Source of the DNA: Pseudomonas entomophila
GTDB lineage: Bacteria; Pseudomonadota; Gammaproteobacteria; Pseudomonadales; Pseudomonadaceae
NCBI RefSeq assembly: GCF_029478665.1
Contig: NZ_JARPQB010000002.1
Location: 1-64,000, forward strand
Direction: 5' to 3'
Length of the DNA stretch: 64,000 nt
Shown here: in pieces, positions 1-7,859 of the stretch
Position numbering within the stretch: position 1 is the first letter of the stretch
Layout of the letters: each line of letters starts with the position of its first letter
Position numbers and translations under genes: made by a program
The notes under the pieces: model-generated
What the model was told of the DNA's origin: nothing
The model's input: the letters and a program-made list of their open reading frames with translations, nothing else
The model's database searches: none

Positions 1-1357
1 GAACTGGGCCGCGCCCAACAGCTTCCCCGACTGGGCCTCGCGCATCAGCTTCGACGGCGACCTGCGCCTGCGCGGCGAGTCACGCTACTACGCCGACGGC
101 AACAGCAACGAGATCGTCGATTTCGCCAAGCTCAACGAGAAGGGGCCGTACGACGTCAACCCCAACAGCAGCTCCAGCCTGCCGCCGCTGCTCAACACGC
201 GGGAAGATCGCGACAGCATCCTGCGTCTGCGTGCTCGCTTCGGCCTGAAAGCGCAGCTGGCGGAAAACTGGGTGGCGGGCATCCGCATCGCCACCGGCTC
301 GAACAACAACCCGGTGTCGACCACCCAGAACCTGGGCGGTGGCTTCGGCAAGAAAGACCTCTGGCTCGACCAGGGCTATGTGAGCTGGCGCCCGAGCGAG
401 CGCTTGACCCTGACCGGCGGGCGAATCGCCAACCCGTTCATGTCCACCGACATCCTCTACTCCCACGACCTCAACTTCGACGGCCTGGCGGCAATCTTCG
501 ACCAGCCGCTGAACCGCAATCTGAGCCTGTTCGGCACCGTCGGCGCGTTCCCGGTGCAGTACAGCGACGACAGCGCCAGCAGCAACGGTTTCGACAAGGA
601 AGACAGCGAGAACAAGTGGCTGTACGGCGCCCAGCTCGGCGCCAAGTGGGCGATCAACGACCACCACCGGCTCAAGGGCGCCATGGCCTACTACCGTTTC
701 GACGATATCGCGGGCGAACGCTCCAGCCCCTGCGCGCCGTGGAACGGCCAGCCGGGCTGCGACAGTGACGAGACCCGGCCGACCTTCATGCAGAAGGGCA
801 ACACCCTGTTCCTGCTGCGCGACATCACGCCGAACCCGGCCAACCCGGCCGCCACGCCGCAGCCGCAGTTCGTGGGGATCGCCTCGGAGTTCGACCTGCT
901 CGACCTGAACCTGGTGTGGGACGCTGACCTGCCCCACGACTTCAAGCTGCGCAGCCAGGCCAACTACATCCACAACCTGGCCTACGACGAGGGCGACATG
1001 CGCAAGCGCGCGGCCGGCCAGCTGGCCAACAACGTCGACGAGAACGGCAACATCAAGAGCGGCAGCGATGCCTGGATGTTCCAGTTCACCCTGGGCAACG
1101 CCCTGGACATGCGCAAGGCCGGCGACTGGAACCTGTTCGCCGGCTACAAGCGCATCGAGCCCGACGCGCTGCCGGACGGCTTCAACGATTCCAGCTTCCA
1201 CCTGGGCGGCACCAACGCCAAGGGCTACTTCCTCGGCGGCAACTACGGCCTGGCCGACAACGTCTACGCCACAGCCCGTTGGTTGAGCAGCGAAGCAGTC
1301 TACGGCGCGCCGTTTGATATCGATGTGCTACAACTTGAAGTCAACACGCGGTTCTAG
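1..1357 (+). CDS. Putative outer-membrane porin, 5' end missing
   Basis: The reading frame is open from base 2, so the gene starts before the window; 451 residues are visible. The protein is rich in alternating amphipathic beta strands and ends in Phe (NTRF), the usual C-terminal signature of outer-membrane beta-barrels recognised by the BAM complex. Its pattern resembles the 'putative porin' (Porin_5-like) family. It is followed 15 bases later by a secreted coiled-coil protein, then a YbjN-domain protein and a parvulin isomerase, so it probably heads an envelope operon. The substrate is unknown. A specialised secretion pore is possible but unproven. The - strand ORF covering the same bases is a GC-rich shadow. 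Confidence 0.75.
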   Translation, partial: NWAAPNSFPDWASRISFDGDLRLRGESRYYADGNSNEIVDFAKLNEKGPYDVNPNSSSSLPPLLNTREDRDSILRLRARFGLKAQLAENWVAGIRIATGSNNNPVSTTQNLGGGFGKKDLWLDQGYVSWRPSERLTLTGGRIANPFMSTDILYSHDLNFDGLAAIFDQPLNRNLSLFGTVGAFPVQYSDDSASSNGFDKEDSENKWLYGAQLGAKWAINDHHRLKGAMAYYRFDDIAGERSSPCAPWNGQPGCDSDETRPTFMQKGNTLFLLRDITPNPANPAATPQPQFVGIASEFDLLDLNLVWDADLPHDFKLRSQANYIHNLAYDEGDMRKRAAGQLANNVDENGNIKSGSDAWMFQFTLGNALDMRKAGDWNLFAGYKRIEPDALPDGFNDSSFHLGGTNAKGYFLGGNYGLADNVYATARWLSSEAVYGAPFDIDVLQLEVNTRF

Positions 1358-1372
1358 GGAAGGAGCACGGGC

Positions 1373-2020
1373 ATGAACAAGGGAGCCTATCGCCGTCGTT
1401 GCACCTGGCTGATGCTGGCCCTGGGCGCAAGCCTGGCGGCCTCGGTGTCGGCCGACACCCTCGAGGAGCGCCTGCGCGCCCAACTGCGCAGCACCACCCA
1501 GCAATTGCAGGCCCTGCAGAGCGAGCAAGCCCAGGCCAGCGCCGCCCGCCAGGCCGCCGAGCAGCAGCGCGACGCCGCCCAGGCGCAGGTGCGCGAGCTG
1601 ACCGCGCAGCTGGCCAAGGCGCGCGGCCAGAGCGAACAACTGGCCGGCCAGCAGCAAGCCATGCACAGCCAGGCCCAGGCGCTGGTGGCCAGCAGCAACG
1701 AGCAACTGCACAAGTACAAGCAAGCCTACGAAGAGCTGCTGGGCATGGCCCGGGGCAAGGAAGGCGAGCGCGCCGCGCTGCAGGCCCGGCTGAGCGAGCG
1801 TGACGGCCAGGTGAGCCAGTGCCAGGCGCGCAACCAGCAGATGTACGGGGTGGCCAAGGAGATGCTGGCCGCCTACGAGAAGGTCGATATCGCCGATGTC
1901 GTGAAGATGCGCCAGCCCTTTGCCGGCGGGGCCCGGGTACGTTTCGAGGAGCTGGCCCAGGCCTACGGCGATCGACTCTATGAAAGCCAGTTCGATGCCC
2001 CCAAGGGCGTCAACCCGTGA
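1373..2020 (+). CDS. Secreted coiled-coil protein
   Basis: This 215-residue protein has a clear Sec signal peptide (basic start, then WLMLALGASLAASVSA, cleavage near residue 27). About 110 residues of Gln/Ala/Glu-rich heptads (roughly 32-145) follow, which should form a long periplasmic coiled coil, and then a non-repetitive C-terminal part. The ATG is preceded by GAAGGAG. It lies 15 bases after the porin gene and just ahead of the YbjN-like gene, so co-transcription is likely. No enzymatic motif is visible. By position it could be a periplasmic adaptor for the porin, but that is inference. Confidence 0.7.
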   Translation: MNKGAYRRRCTWLMLALGASLAASVSADTLEERLRAQLRSTTQQLQALQSEQAQASAARQAAEQQRDAAQAQVRELTAQLAKARGQSEQLAGQQQAMHSQAQALVASSNEQLHKYKQAYEELLGMARGKEGERAALQARLSERDGQVSQCQARNQQMYGVAKEMLAAYEKVDIADVVKMRQPFAGGARVRFEELAQAYGDRLYESQFDAPKGVNP

Positions 2021-2049
2021 CGATTCAACCACCACAAGGAAGGCAAGAC

Positions 2050-2514
2050 ATGACCGAAGTCACCCTGATCGAAACCGTGAGCGCCGACTCCCTCACCAAG
2101 CTGTTGCAGGACGCCGGCTGCCGGGTCAACCGCAGCGAGCAGAATGCCGTGGTGCAGTTGCTCAGTGCCAGCCAGGGCGTGGGTTATGCCGTACGTTTCG
2201 GCAATCGTGCGCAGGGGCAGGAGGGCGAGTTCCTCGATTTCACTTTCAGCTGCGCCCTGCGTATCCAGGGCGAGCTGCCGTCAGGCCTGGCTGAACGCTG
2301 GAACGCCTCGCGACGCTTCGCCCGCCTGTCGGTGCAGGGCGAATTCCTGGTGATGGAAAAAGACGTGGTGGTCGCCGACGGCGTCAGCGAGAAGCACCTG
2401 CTGGGCAGCCTGCTGCTGTGGGACCGGCTGCTGCAGGAGTTCATCGTCTACCTGCGTGACTACAGCCGCAATGTCGCCGAGCAGACCGGCAGCGAAGCGG
2501 TGAGCGCCTCGTGA
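2050..2514 (+). CDS. YbjN-domain protein
   Basis: The product is 154 residues. The segment around residues 10-140 matches the YbjN/T3SS-chaperone-like fold: an N-terminal helix with LTKLLQDAGC, then strands ending in LLLWDRLLQEFIVYL. Family members are small cytoplasmic proteins thought to act as chaperone-like or regulatory factors; no reaction is known. The ATG at 2050 was chosen over the GTG at 2017 because AAGGAAGG lies just upstream. The TGA stop overlaps the GTG start of the next gene (GTGA), which points to translational coupling with the isomerase. Confidence 0.7.
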   Translation: MTEVTLIETVSADSLTKLLQDAGCRVNRSEQNAVVQLLSASQGVGYAVRFGNRAQGQEGEFLDFTFSCALRIQGELPSGLAERWNASRRFARLSVQGEFLVMEKDVVVADGVSEKHLLGSLLLWDRLLQEFIVYLRDYSRNVAEQTGSEAVSAS

Positions 2515-3467
2515 CGGCGCGTGCGCTCTGGGCCGGCGCTGGCGCGCTGGCCCTGGTCGCGGTGGCGATCGCCCTGGCCTTGCGCCCGGGCGATGAGCCG
2601 GTGGCGGCGGCGCGCCCGGCGTCGTCGGCCATCCAGGCACCGGTCGACAATGGCCCGACCCTGGCCCGGCTGGGAGAACAGCAGGTTGGCAGCGGCGAGC
2701 TCAAGGCGCTGTTCGCCCAGTTGCCCGAGGACGCCCGCGCCAGCCTGCGCGGTGACCGGCCGGCACTGGAAGCCTGGATCCGCGCGCGCCTGGCGGAAAA
2801 GGCCCTGTACCAGCAGGCCGAGGCCCAGGGTTGGCTGCAACGCCCGGACATCCAGGCCCAGACCCGTGCCGCCACTGAGCAGATCGTGCTGCGCGACTAC
2901 CTCGAATCGGTCAGCAAGGTGCCCGACGACTACCCCAGCGAGACAGAACTCAAGCAAGCCTACGAGGCCGGCAAGGCCGGCTTGCAGTTGCCGGCGCGCT
3001 ACCGCCTAAGCCAGATCTTCCTGCGGGTGGAGAACCCCAGGGACGACGAGGCCGTGCGCAAGCAGGCCCAGGCACTGGCCAAGCAGGCCCAGGCCAGCGA
3101 CGCCGACTTCGCCGCCCTGGCCCGCGAGCACTCGCAAGATGCCGGCACGGCCGCCAACGGCGGTGACACCGGCTTGCAAGCCTTGGCCCAACTGTTGGCG
3201 GAGGTGCGCGGCGTGGTGTCGAGGCTCAAGGTGGGCACCATCAGCGAACCGGTGCAGAGCGCGGCGGGCTACCACATCGTCAAACTGGTCGAGCAGCAAC
3301 CGGCCCGTGCGGCGACGTTCGACGAGGTTGCGCCGCGCCTGCGCCAATTGCTGCGTGCCCAGCGCCAGGAGCAGGTGGCCAAGGCGTATGTCGAGGGCAT
3401 GTTCGACAGTGCCACCCTGAGTATCGATGGCGCGGCGTTGAACAAGGTGCTGGAGAGCAGCCACTAG
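2511..3467 (+). CDS. PpiC-type peptidyl-prolyl isomerase, membrane-anchored
   Basis: This 318-residue protein starts at GTG within the overlapping GTGA junction. It has one N-terminal membrane segment (LWAGAGALALVAVAIALAL). A SurA/PrsA-like helical region follows, then a parvulin domain at about 160-270, recognisable from YRLSQIF, the LAREHSQD region, GDTG and AAGYHIVKL. Such proteins catalyse prolyl isomerisation and act as periplasmic chaperones for outer-membrane or exported proteins. Being last in an operon with a porin-like barrel and a coiled-coil protein suggests it helps fold or export those products or a shared substrate. Confidence 0.85.
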   Translation: MTARALWAGAGALALVAVAIALALRPGDEPVAAARPASSAIQAPVDNGPTLARLGEQQVGSGELKALFAQLPEDARASLRGDRPALEAWIRARLAEKALYQQAEAQGWLQRPDIQAQTRAATEQIVLRDYLESVSKVPDDYPSETELKQAYEAGKAGLQLPARYRLSQIFLRVENPRDDEAVRKQAQALAKQAQASDADFAALAREHSQDAGTAANGGDTGLQALAQLLAEVRGVVSRLKVGTISEPVQSAAGYHIVKLVEQQPARAATFDEVAPRLRQLLRAQRQEQVAKAYVEGMFDSATLSIDGAALNKVLESSH

Positions 3468-3518
3468 ACCCATCATGGAAGAACCGGGCCCGGGCGTCGG
3501 GCCCGTGGGAGGCAAGGG

Positions 3519-4484
3519 ATGCCGAACGACCTGTCCCGGGGGCAAGCCCCGGAAACCGCCGTGCCCGTCGTTCGCCCACAGGTGCCGTTGGCCTTGGACG
3601 AACAGACCCTGGATTGCTTTGTCATCACCGCCCGTTGCGGCTGCTTCATGCAGGCGGCCCGGCGGCTGAACCTCAAGCCGGTGGCGCTGCGCAAGCGTTT
3701 GGCCGTGCTGGAGGCGCGGCTGGGCTATGGCCTGTTCGTCAATCGCAACAACACGCCAGTACTCAGCCAGCAAGGCGAGCGGTTGCTGCTGGCCTTGCAG
3801 GCGCGTGAGCCCGATGAGCCTGCGCCGGCGCGCGTGCAGACCATGCCAGTTCGTCTTGCGGTGACCGAGCCGCTGCTTCAGGACTTGCTGGGGCGCAGCC
3901 TCATCAACCTGGTGCGCCAACACGCGGGCATGCGTCTTGAAGTGGTCACCCTCGATGGGCGCCAGAGTCCGGGCCAGGAGGTCGACGTGGCGCTTTGGCT
4001 GGGTGATCTGCGCGCCCCCGATTTGTTTGAAATGCCTGCCGAGGCGCTGGCCACCCTCGAGTACCTGCCGCACATTGCCAAGCGCTATGTGCGTGAAGCG
4101 AATCGTCCGGGCAGCCTGGCGGACCTGCAGGACTACATGCTGGTGCAATGGCAGGGAGAGGAGGGCGTGGCCGCGCTTGCCCAGTGGCAGGCCCTGCTTG
4201 CAGGGCGATCCGCGGGGGTGACGTGCATCCAGGGCTACGAGATGTACTGCCAGTTGATCAAGTGCAGCGCCAGCGTTGGCCTGCTGCCGCATTACGCGGG
4301 GCATCTGGACCGTGGCTTGCTGGCCTTGCCGGGTTTGTTCCAGGTGCCGATGCGGCGGCGGGTGTGGTTGGCGGTCAACGCCGCCACCGAGGGCGATCCG
4401 CTGGTGCAAGTGATGGTCGGGGCGATCCGGGCGGCGTTCGATGAACGCCGGGAGTGGTTCAAGGACGCCGCCATACCCCTGTAG
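3519..4484 (+). CDS. LysR-type transcriptional regulator
   Basis: The protein has 321 residues with an extra N-terminal stretch of about 27 residues before the winged helix-turn-helix (LDCFVITARCGCFMQAARRLNLKPVALRKRLAVLEARLGY, positions about 30-70). A shortened periplasmic-binding-protein-like effector domain follows. A strong GGGAGG site precedes the ATG. It follows the porin/isomerase operon by 51 bases in the same direction and may regulate it. The TAG stop codon lies inside the left arm of a 29-bp perfect inverted repeat, so the palindrome supplies the end of the gene. Confidence 0.85.
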   Translation: MPNDLSRGQAPETAVPVVRPQVPLALDEQTLDCFVITARCGCFMQAARRLNLKPVALRKRLAVLEARLGYGLFVNRNNTPVLSQQGERLLLALQAREPDEPAPARVQTMPVRLAVTEPLLQDLLGRSLINLVRQHAGMRLEVVTLDGRQSPGQEVDVALWLGDLRAPDLFEMPAEALATLEYLPHIAKRYVREANRPGSLADLQDYMLVQWQGEEGVAALAQWQALLAGRSAGVTCIQGYEMYCQLIKCSASVGLLPHYAGHLDRGLLALPGLFQVPMRRRVWLAVNAATEGDPLVQVMVGAIRAAFDERREWFKDAAIPL

Positions 4485-4560
4485 GAGCCAGCCTTGCTGG
4501 CGAAGGGGACACCGACAAGGCTGCGCCTTGTTTCGCCAGCAAGGCTGGCTCCTACAGGGG
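4476..4560. repeat. 29-bp perfect inverted repeat (REP pair), also a likely bidirectional terminator
   Basis: The arms at 4476-4504 and 4532-4560 are exact reverse complements, each carrying the GTAGGAGCCAGCCTTGCTGG-type REP core, with a 27-base loop that itself contains a small AAGGCTGCGCCTT hairpin. The element lies between the convergent LysR and alkB genes and holds the LysR stop codon. It should stop transcription from both sides. Confidence 0.85.
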
Positions 4561-4568
4561 CTGTTCCG

Positions 4569-5213
4569 CTATCCCGCCTTGCGCAGGGTCAGGTTGATAC
4601 GCCGTTCACCCAGACGGGGATGCACACCGGGCTTGATCGGCAATACTCCGTGAAAGCGCAAGCGGTCTTCGCCACCCCACACCAGTACATCCCCGTGGTT
4701 CAAGGGTATGCGCTGGGTGCGATCACTGCGTTGAAGGCCACCCAGAAGAAACACTGCAGGCAACCCCAGTGAGATCGACACGATCGGCTGCCCATAGTCT
4801 TGCTCGTCACGGTCCTGGTGCAGGCTCAGGCGTGTGCCAGGCACGTAGTGGTTGACCAGGCAGGCGTCGGGCACGAAACCTTCGAACCCAGCGACCGCCG
4901 CTGCCTGGTTGGCCAGGTTCAGCAAGACCGCTGGCAGGGCAGGCCATGGTTGGCCGGTTTTAGGGTCGGTGGGTGTGTAGCGATAACCGCGTTCGTCGCT
5001 GACCCAGCCCAACGCGCCGCAGTTGGTCAGGGCGACCGCCATGCGCTGGCCGCCCGGAGTATGCATGTGGCGAAACGGTGCGGCGCGCAGAATCGGGCGC
5101 AGGGCGTCCAGCAGGGGCTCGATGTCCTTCAGGGCGAAACCGGGCAGCAGCACGGTGTGGCTGGCCAGGTGTTGAGGCTGAGGGCCGAACAGGTCGAGGT
5201 CGGACTGGATCAT
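4569..5213 (-). CDS. alkB: AlkB-type DNA/RNA dealkylase
   Basis: The product is a 214-residue Fe(II)/2-oxoglutarate dioxygenase that removes N-alkyl lesions such as 1-methyladenine and 3-methylcytosine by oxidative demethylation. The iron ligands H132-x-D134 (LHQDRDEQD) and H188 (RFHGV), and the 2-oxoglutarate-binding arginines around 205-211 (RRINLTLR), are all visible. The substrate-lid motif NHYVPG is present. The ATG at 5213 (MIQSDLDLF) gives the family's normal length; the longer frame upstream runs through a REP region. It is convergent with the LysR gene and separated from it by the REP hairpin. Confidence 0.92.
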   Translation of the reverse strand: MIQSDLDLFGPQPQHLASHTVLLPGFALKDIEPLLDALRPILRAAPFRHMHTPGGQRMAVALTNCGALGWVSDERGYRYTPTDPKTGQPWPALPAVLLNLANQAAAVAGFEGFVPDACLVNHYVPGTRLSLHQDRDEQDYGQPIVSISLGLPAVFLLGGLQRSDRTQRIPLNHGDVLVWGGEDRLRFHGVLPIKPGVHPRLGERRINLTLRKAG

Positions 5214-5326
5214 GATCAGGAGGATTGGCTGGGTTGGGCGATTGTATAGTGGGTGGTTGTTCTGGGAACAGGCTGTTGACCGCGGCAGGGCCACCAAGTG
5301 CCAGTCGCAACCTTTGCAGGGCCTGT

Positions 5327-5376
5327 GAGATCGAGCGCCGCCCACGCGGCGCCTCGCGGATGAATCCGCGCCTACC
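5327..5376. repeat. REP element
   Basis: A single REP of the GAGCGCCGC...CGGATGAATCCGC...CTAC type lies at the 3' end of the double-hydrolase gene. Its last bases touch the TAG stop (5376-5378). On its left it carries a second-type tail (5284-5326) also seen beside REPs near 13.6, 52.9 and 55.7 kb. Confidence 0.8.
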
Positions 5377-7214
5377 TATAGCCTTGTCATGACAAGCCAC
5401 AGCATGACCAGGTAGGAACCGAGTGCCAGCCCGGTAATAAGGCCGCGGGTCTCGGGGTCGATTACGTTCCTGTGGATCAGCAGTTCAATACCTTCCCAAG
5501 CCAGGTACATGAATAACCCGATAGCACCCCATACCAAGGGTGGCATCCGGCCGAAGAGTGAAATGATGGGGTTTTGCTGGTGAGTTGCGTTAGGGAGAAG
5601 TTTTACATCGATTTCTCCAGTCAGCACAAAGGCTGCAATGGCGTCCCATTCATCTTCGGTGATCGCGGCTGCGTGCCCACCTTTGACGTATCGAATCTGA
5701 AACAAGCTGCTTGGCTGACCCGCCGTGTGGAAGCCATCATGGCCGGCACTCCCAAGGTCTTGCAGTTTGAAGAATTGAAAGAATTTCGGGAAGAAGGCGA
5801 CTACCCAATCGGAGGTCGCGATGAAGTTCAGTACTTTGGCTACCCGGGGCGGGGTTGAACCTAGTAGGTTTGCCCAGTCATAACCCACTCTCACGACACT
5901 GCCGGCAAACACCACGTTGGTAAATTTGCAGCAGGGGTAGAGCTCCAGCGCCTTGGCCACCAGGTAGGTTCCGTTGCTGTGTCCCACAAACGAGAATTTC
6001 GCCTTGGGGTAGCGCGCCAGCGCTTCGGTGTACTGGTCCATCAACCACTCGACTTTACTGCGCCGGTACCAAGGAAGGAGGAAGGGAAGCATGGGGAAAT
6101 ACCCATAGCTGGAAGTTTCTGTCGCCCATTCGCATGCACTGTCCCCCGCCAGGTGCTTTACCCTTCTGGCGATTTTTTGAGTCCAGAAACCTTCGTCCCG
6201 GATGCCGTGAACGACAAACACGACATTCTTGATAGCCTCATTCGAAGTAAAGAACTGATCATCGGCGGGGGACGCCGCCAGCGCGCGCAGGGCTTCAAGT
6301 GGAAGTTTCAAGGCTTGGACCATGACCCTTGTGCGGCCTTGACCGTAATGTGGGTCTTGCAAGCGTATGACGTCTGCGTGGCCGGAGTGGGGGACGTCCA
6401 AGTAGATGAAATCCTGGCCTGCGACGAGATCGACGTTGTCCTCCGGGGAAACGAGATCATCTCGAGACCCCAGCAGTTGTATAGTCAGCGCATTGCCTAG
6501 ACCATCAGACTGTTTGGTAAGCCGCCTTAGCTGGAGCCATTGAATGCGTAGATGGGTGACGAATTCGGCGCCTCGGCGGAACCTGAAAATAAGCGGCCAG
6601 CGCCCAGTGATCAGTTTGGTGGCATATCCGGCAACGGTACCCAGTCTCCAGCCCACGGCATGTACGAGACTGAGATGGTGCGAGATCTGCCAACCTCGGT
6701 TGGTACCGGCGAGTAGCACGATGCGTTTTACCAGTGGTGCCCAAGCGCGTGCAGGGAGCAGCCCAGGTTCATTCAATGAGCTTGACCCGTGATAGACCGG
6801 TTCGAAGGGCCCATCAGGGGTTTCACCACACGCCACCACATAGAGCTTGCGACCAATCAATGCCCCCATGCTGTGCCCAACGATGATGATGGAGGTAATC
6901 GGCTTGCCCTCTTGGTTCGCTTGAGCAATGCGCGCGTCAACCAGCAAGAGCAAGTCGCAGACAATCTTGTCTGGATCTGCCAAGGACAAGAGGCTTGCAT
7001 CAATCTCAGGGCAACAGATCGCGGCGTTCGGCCAAAGCTTCCTAATTTCATCGGAAACCGGTTTGAGACTGGCGGCGTGGTTCAGGTATGCATGGAGCAG
7101 AAGAACCATGCACTGCTCTGTCTGGTATTCATCCGTGTGACCATCTGCACCCACGTCCGATTGGTGTACTGGGCCTACGCTGTTGGTCAGTGTGCTTTCG
7201 CTTTTGTCAGTCAT
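5376..7214 (-). CDS. Tandem alpha/beta-hydrolase membrane protein
   Basis: This 612-residue protein carries two hydrolase units. The first has the nucleophile elbow GHSMG (serine near 115) preceded by a VLLLHAYLNH oxyanion region. The second has VVFVVHGIRDEG and GHSNGT (serine near 412). The last 70 residues contain two membrane segments (LVWGAIGLFMYLAWEGIELL and LALGSYLVMLWLV). This suggests a membrane-anchored serine esterase or lipase with duplicated catalytic domains facing one side of the membrane. The substrate cannot be read from sequence. GC content is lower than in neighbouring genes, hinting at acquisition. Confidence 0.7.
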   Translation of the reverse strand: MTDKSESTLTNSVGPVHQSDVGADGHTDEYQTEQCMVLLLHAYLNHAASLKPVSDEIRKLWPNAAICCPEIDASLLSLADPDKIVCDLLLLVDARIAQANQEGKPITSIIIVGHSMGALIGRKLYVVACGETPDGPFEPVYHGSSSLNEPGLLPARAWAPLVKRIVLLAGTNRGWQISHHLSLVHAVGWRLGTVAGYATKLITGRWPLIFRFRRGAEFVTHLRIQWLQLRRLTKQSDGLGNALTIQLLGSRDDLVSPEDNVDLVAGQDFIYLDVPHSGHADVIRLQDPHYGQGRTRVMVQALKLPLEALRALAASPADDQFFTSNEAIKNVVFVVHGIRDEGFWTQKIARRVKHLAGDSACEWATETSSYGYFPMLPFLLPWYRRSKVEWLMDQYTEALARYPKAKFSFVGHSNGTYLVAKALELYPCCKFTNVVFAGSVVRVGYDWANLLGSTPPRVAKVLNFIATSDWVVAFFPKFFQFFKLQDLGSAGHDGFHTAGQPSSLFQIRYVKGGHAAAITEDEWDAIAAFVLTGEIDVKLLPNATHQQNPIISLFGRMPPLVWGAIGLFMYLAWEGIELLIHRNVIDPETRGLITGLALGSYLVMLWLVMTRL

Positions 7215-7485
7215 TCCGGCACCTCCTTTTTTCCAACTGCTCGCGGTTCAGAAGCCCTCTCGGAATCATGATCAAGCCCTTTTGGGACGTTCGAGGACCC
7301 CAACCGCCACCACGCTTGCTGAGCGCCTGAACGGAGCAAATTGCCGCCGTTCAGGCCTGCGCGGCGGGTTCGGATCGTGATCGAATGATCCCAGAGGCAT
7401 ACTTCGTCCACTCTGAGGTAGAGAGCGTTTGCGGCAAACCTGGAGCAACCGATCTAAATAATAGCGGTCGATTTCCGACAGGCAT

Positions 7486-7680
7486 GAGATCGAGCGCCGC
7501 CCGCGCGGCGCATCGCGGATAAATCCGCTCCTACCTCGGTTGCAACGTGCCGCACCTGTGACCTGCCGTGACGCGTCCAAACCAGGGGAACAACCATGGC
7601 CTATCGGTCATGGCCACGTTGCAACAAGCGTAGGAGCGGATTTATCCGCGATGCGCCGCGCGGGCGGCGCTCGATTTGAT
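7486..7680. repeat. BIME: two inverted REPs with conserved linker
   Basis: REP copies at 7486-7534 and 7630-7680 face each other. The linker pieces at 7539-7559 and 7599-7618 recur, inverted, between the REPs at 52.72-52.87 kb, so the whole composite rather than just its palindromes is a repeated unit. Confidence 0.75.
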
Positions 7681-7808
7681 AGGCGCTGCACCTCTCCCGT
7701 CGTACACCTCGAAGCCTCGCAAAATTCGGCAAGGCCAGGGACCAAGGCCAGCCATTCTTCATTTTCGAAAAATGGCTGCGGTCAGTTGCACCTTGGGGTT
7801 GCCCAAGG

Positions 7809-7846
7809 AAAAAACCACAGCACCAGGAAGCCCCGGCACTGTGGTT
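7809..7846 (-). terminator. Rho-independent terminator of the curlin operon
   Basis: On the - strand the arms AACCACAG and CTGTGGTT (with further pairing inside) are followed directly by a run of six T. It lies 14 bases beyond the stop of the CsgA-like gene. Confidence 0.8.
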
Positions 7847-7859
7847 CAAGGGAAGCGGA

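Larger units (their letters stand above)
7215..7859. other. Long intergenic region with BIME and terminator
   Basis: These 645 bases hold no supported gene. They contain the promoter side of the hydrolase gene, an inverted pair of REPs (7486-7680) with a linker that recurs at 52.8 kb, and the curlin operon terminator. The short ORFs here read through the palindromes. Confidence 0.6.
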
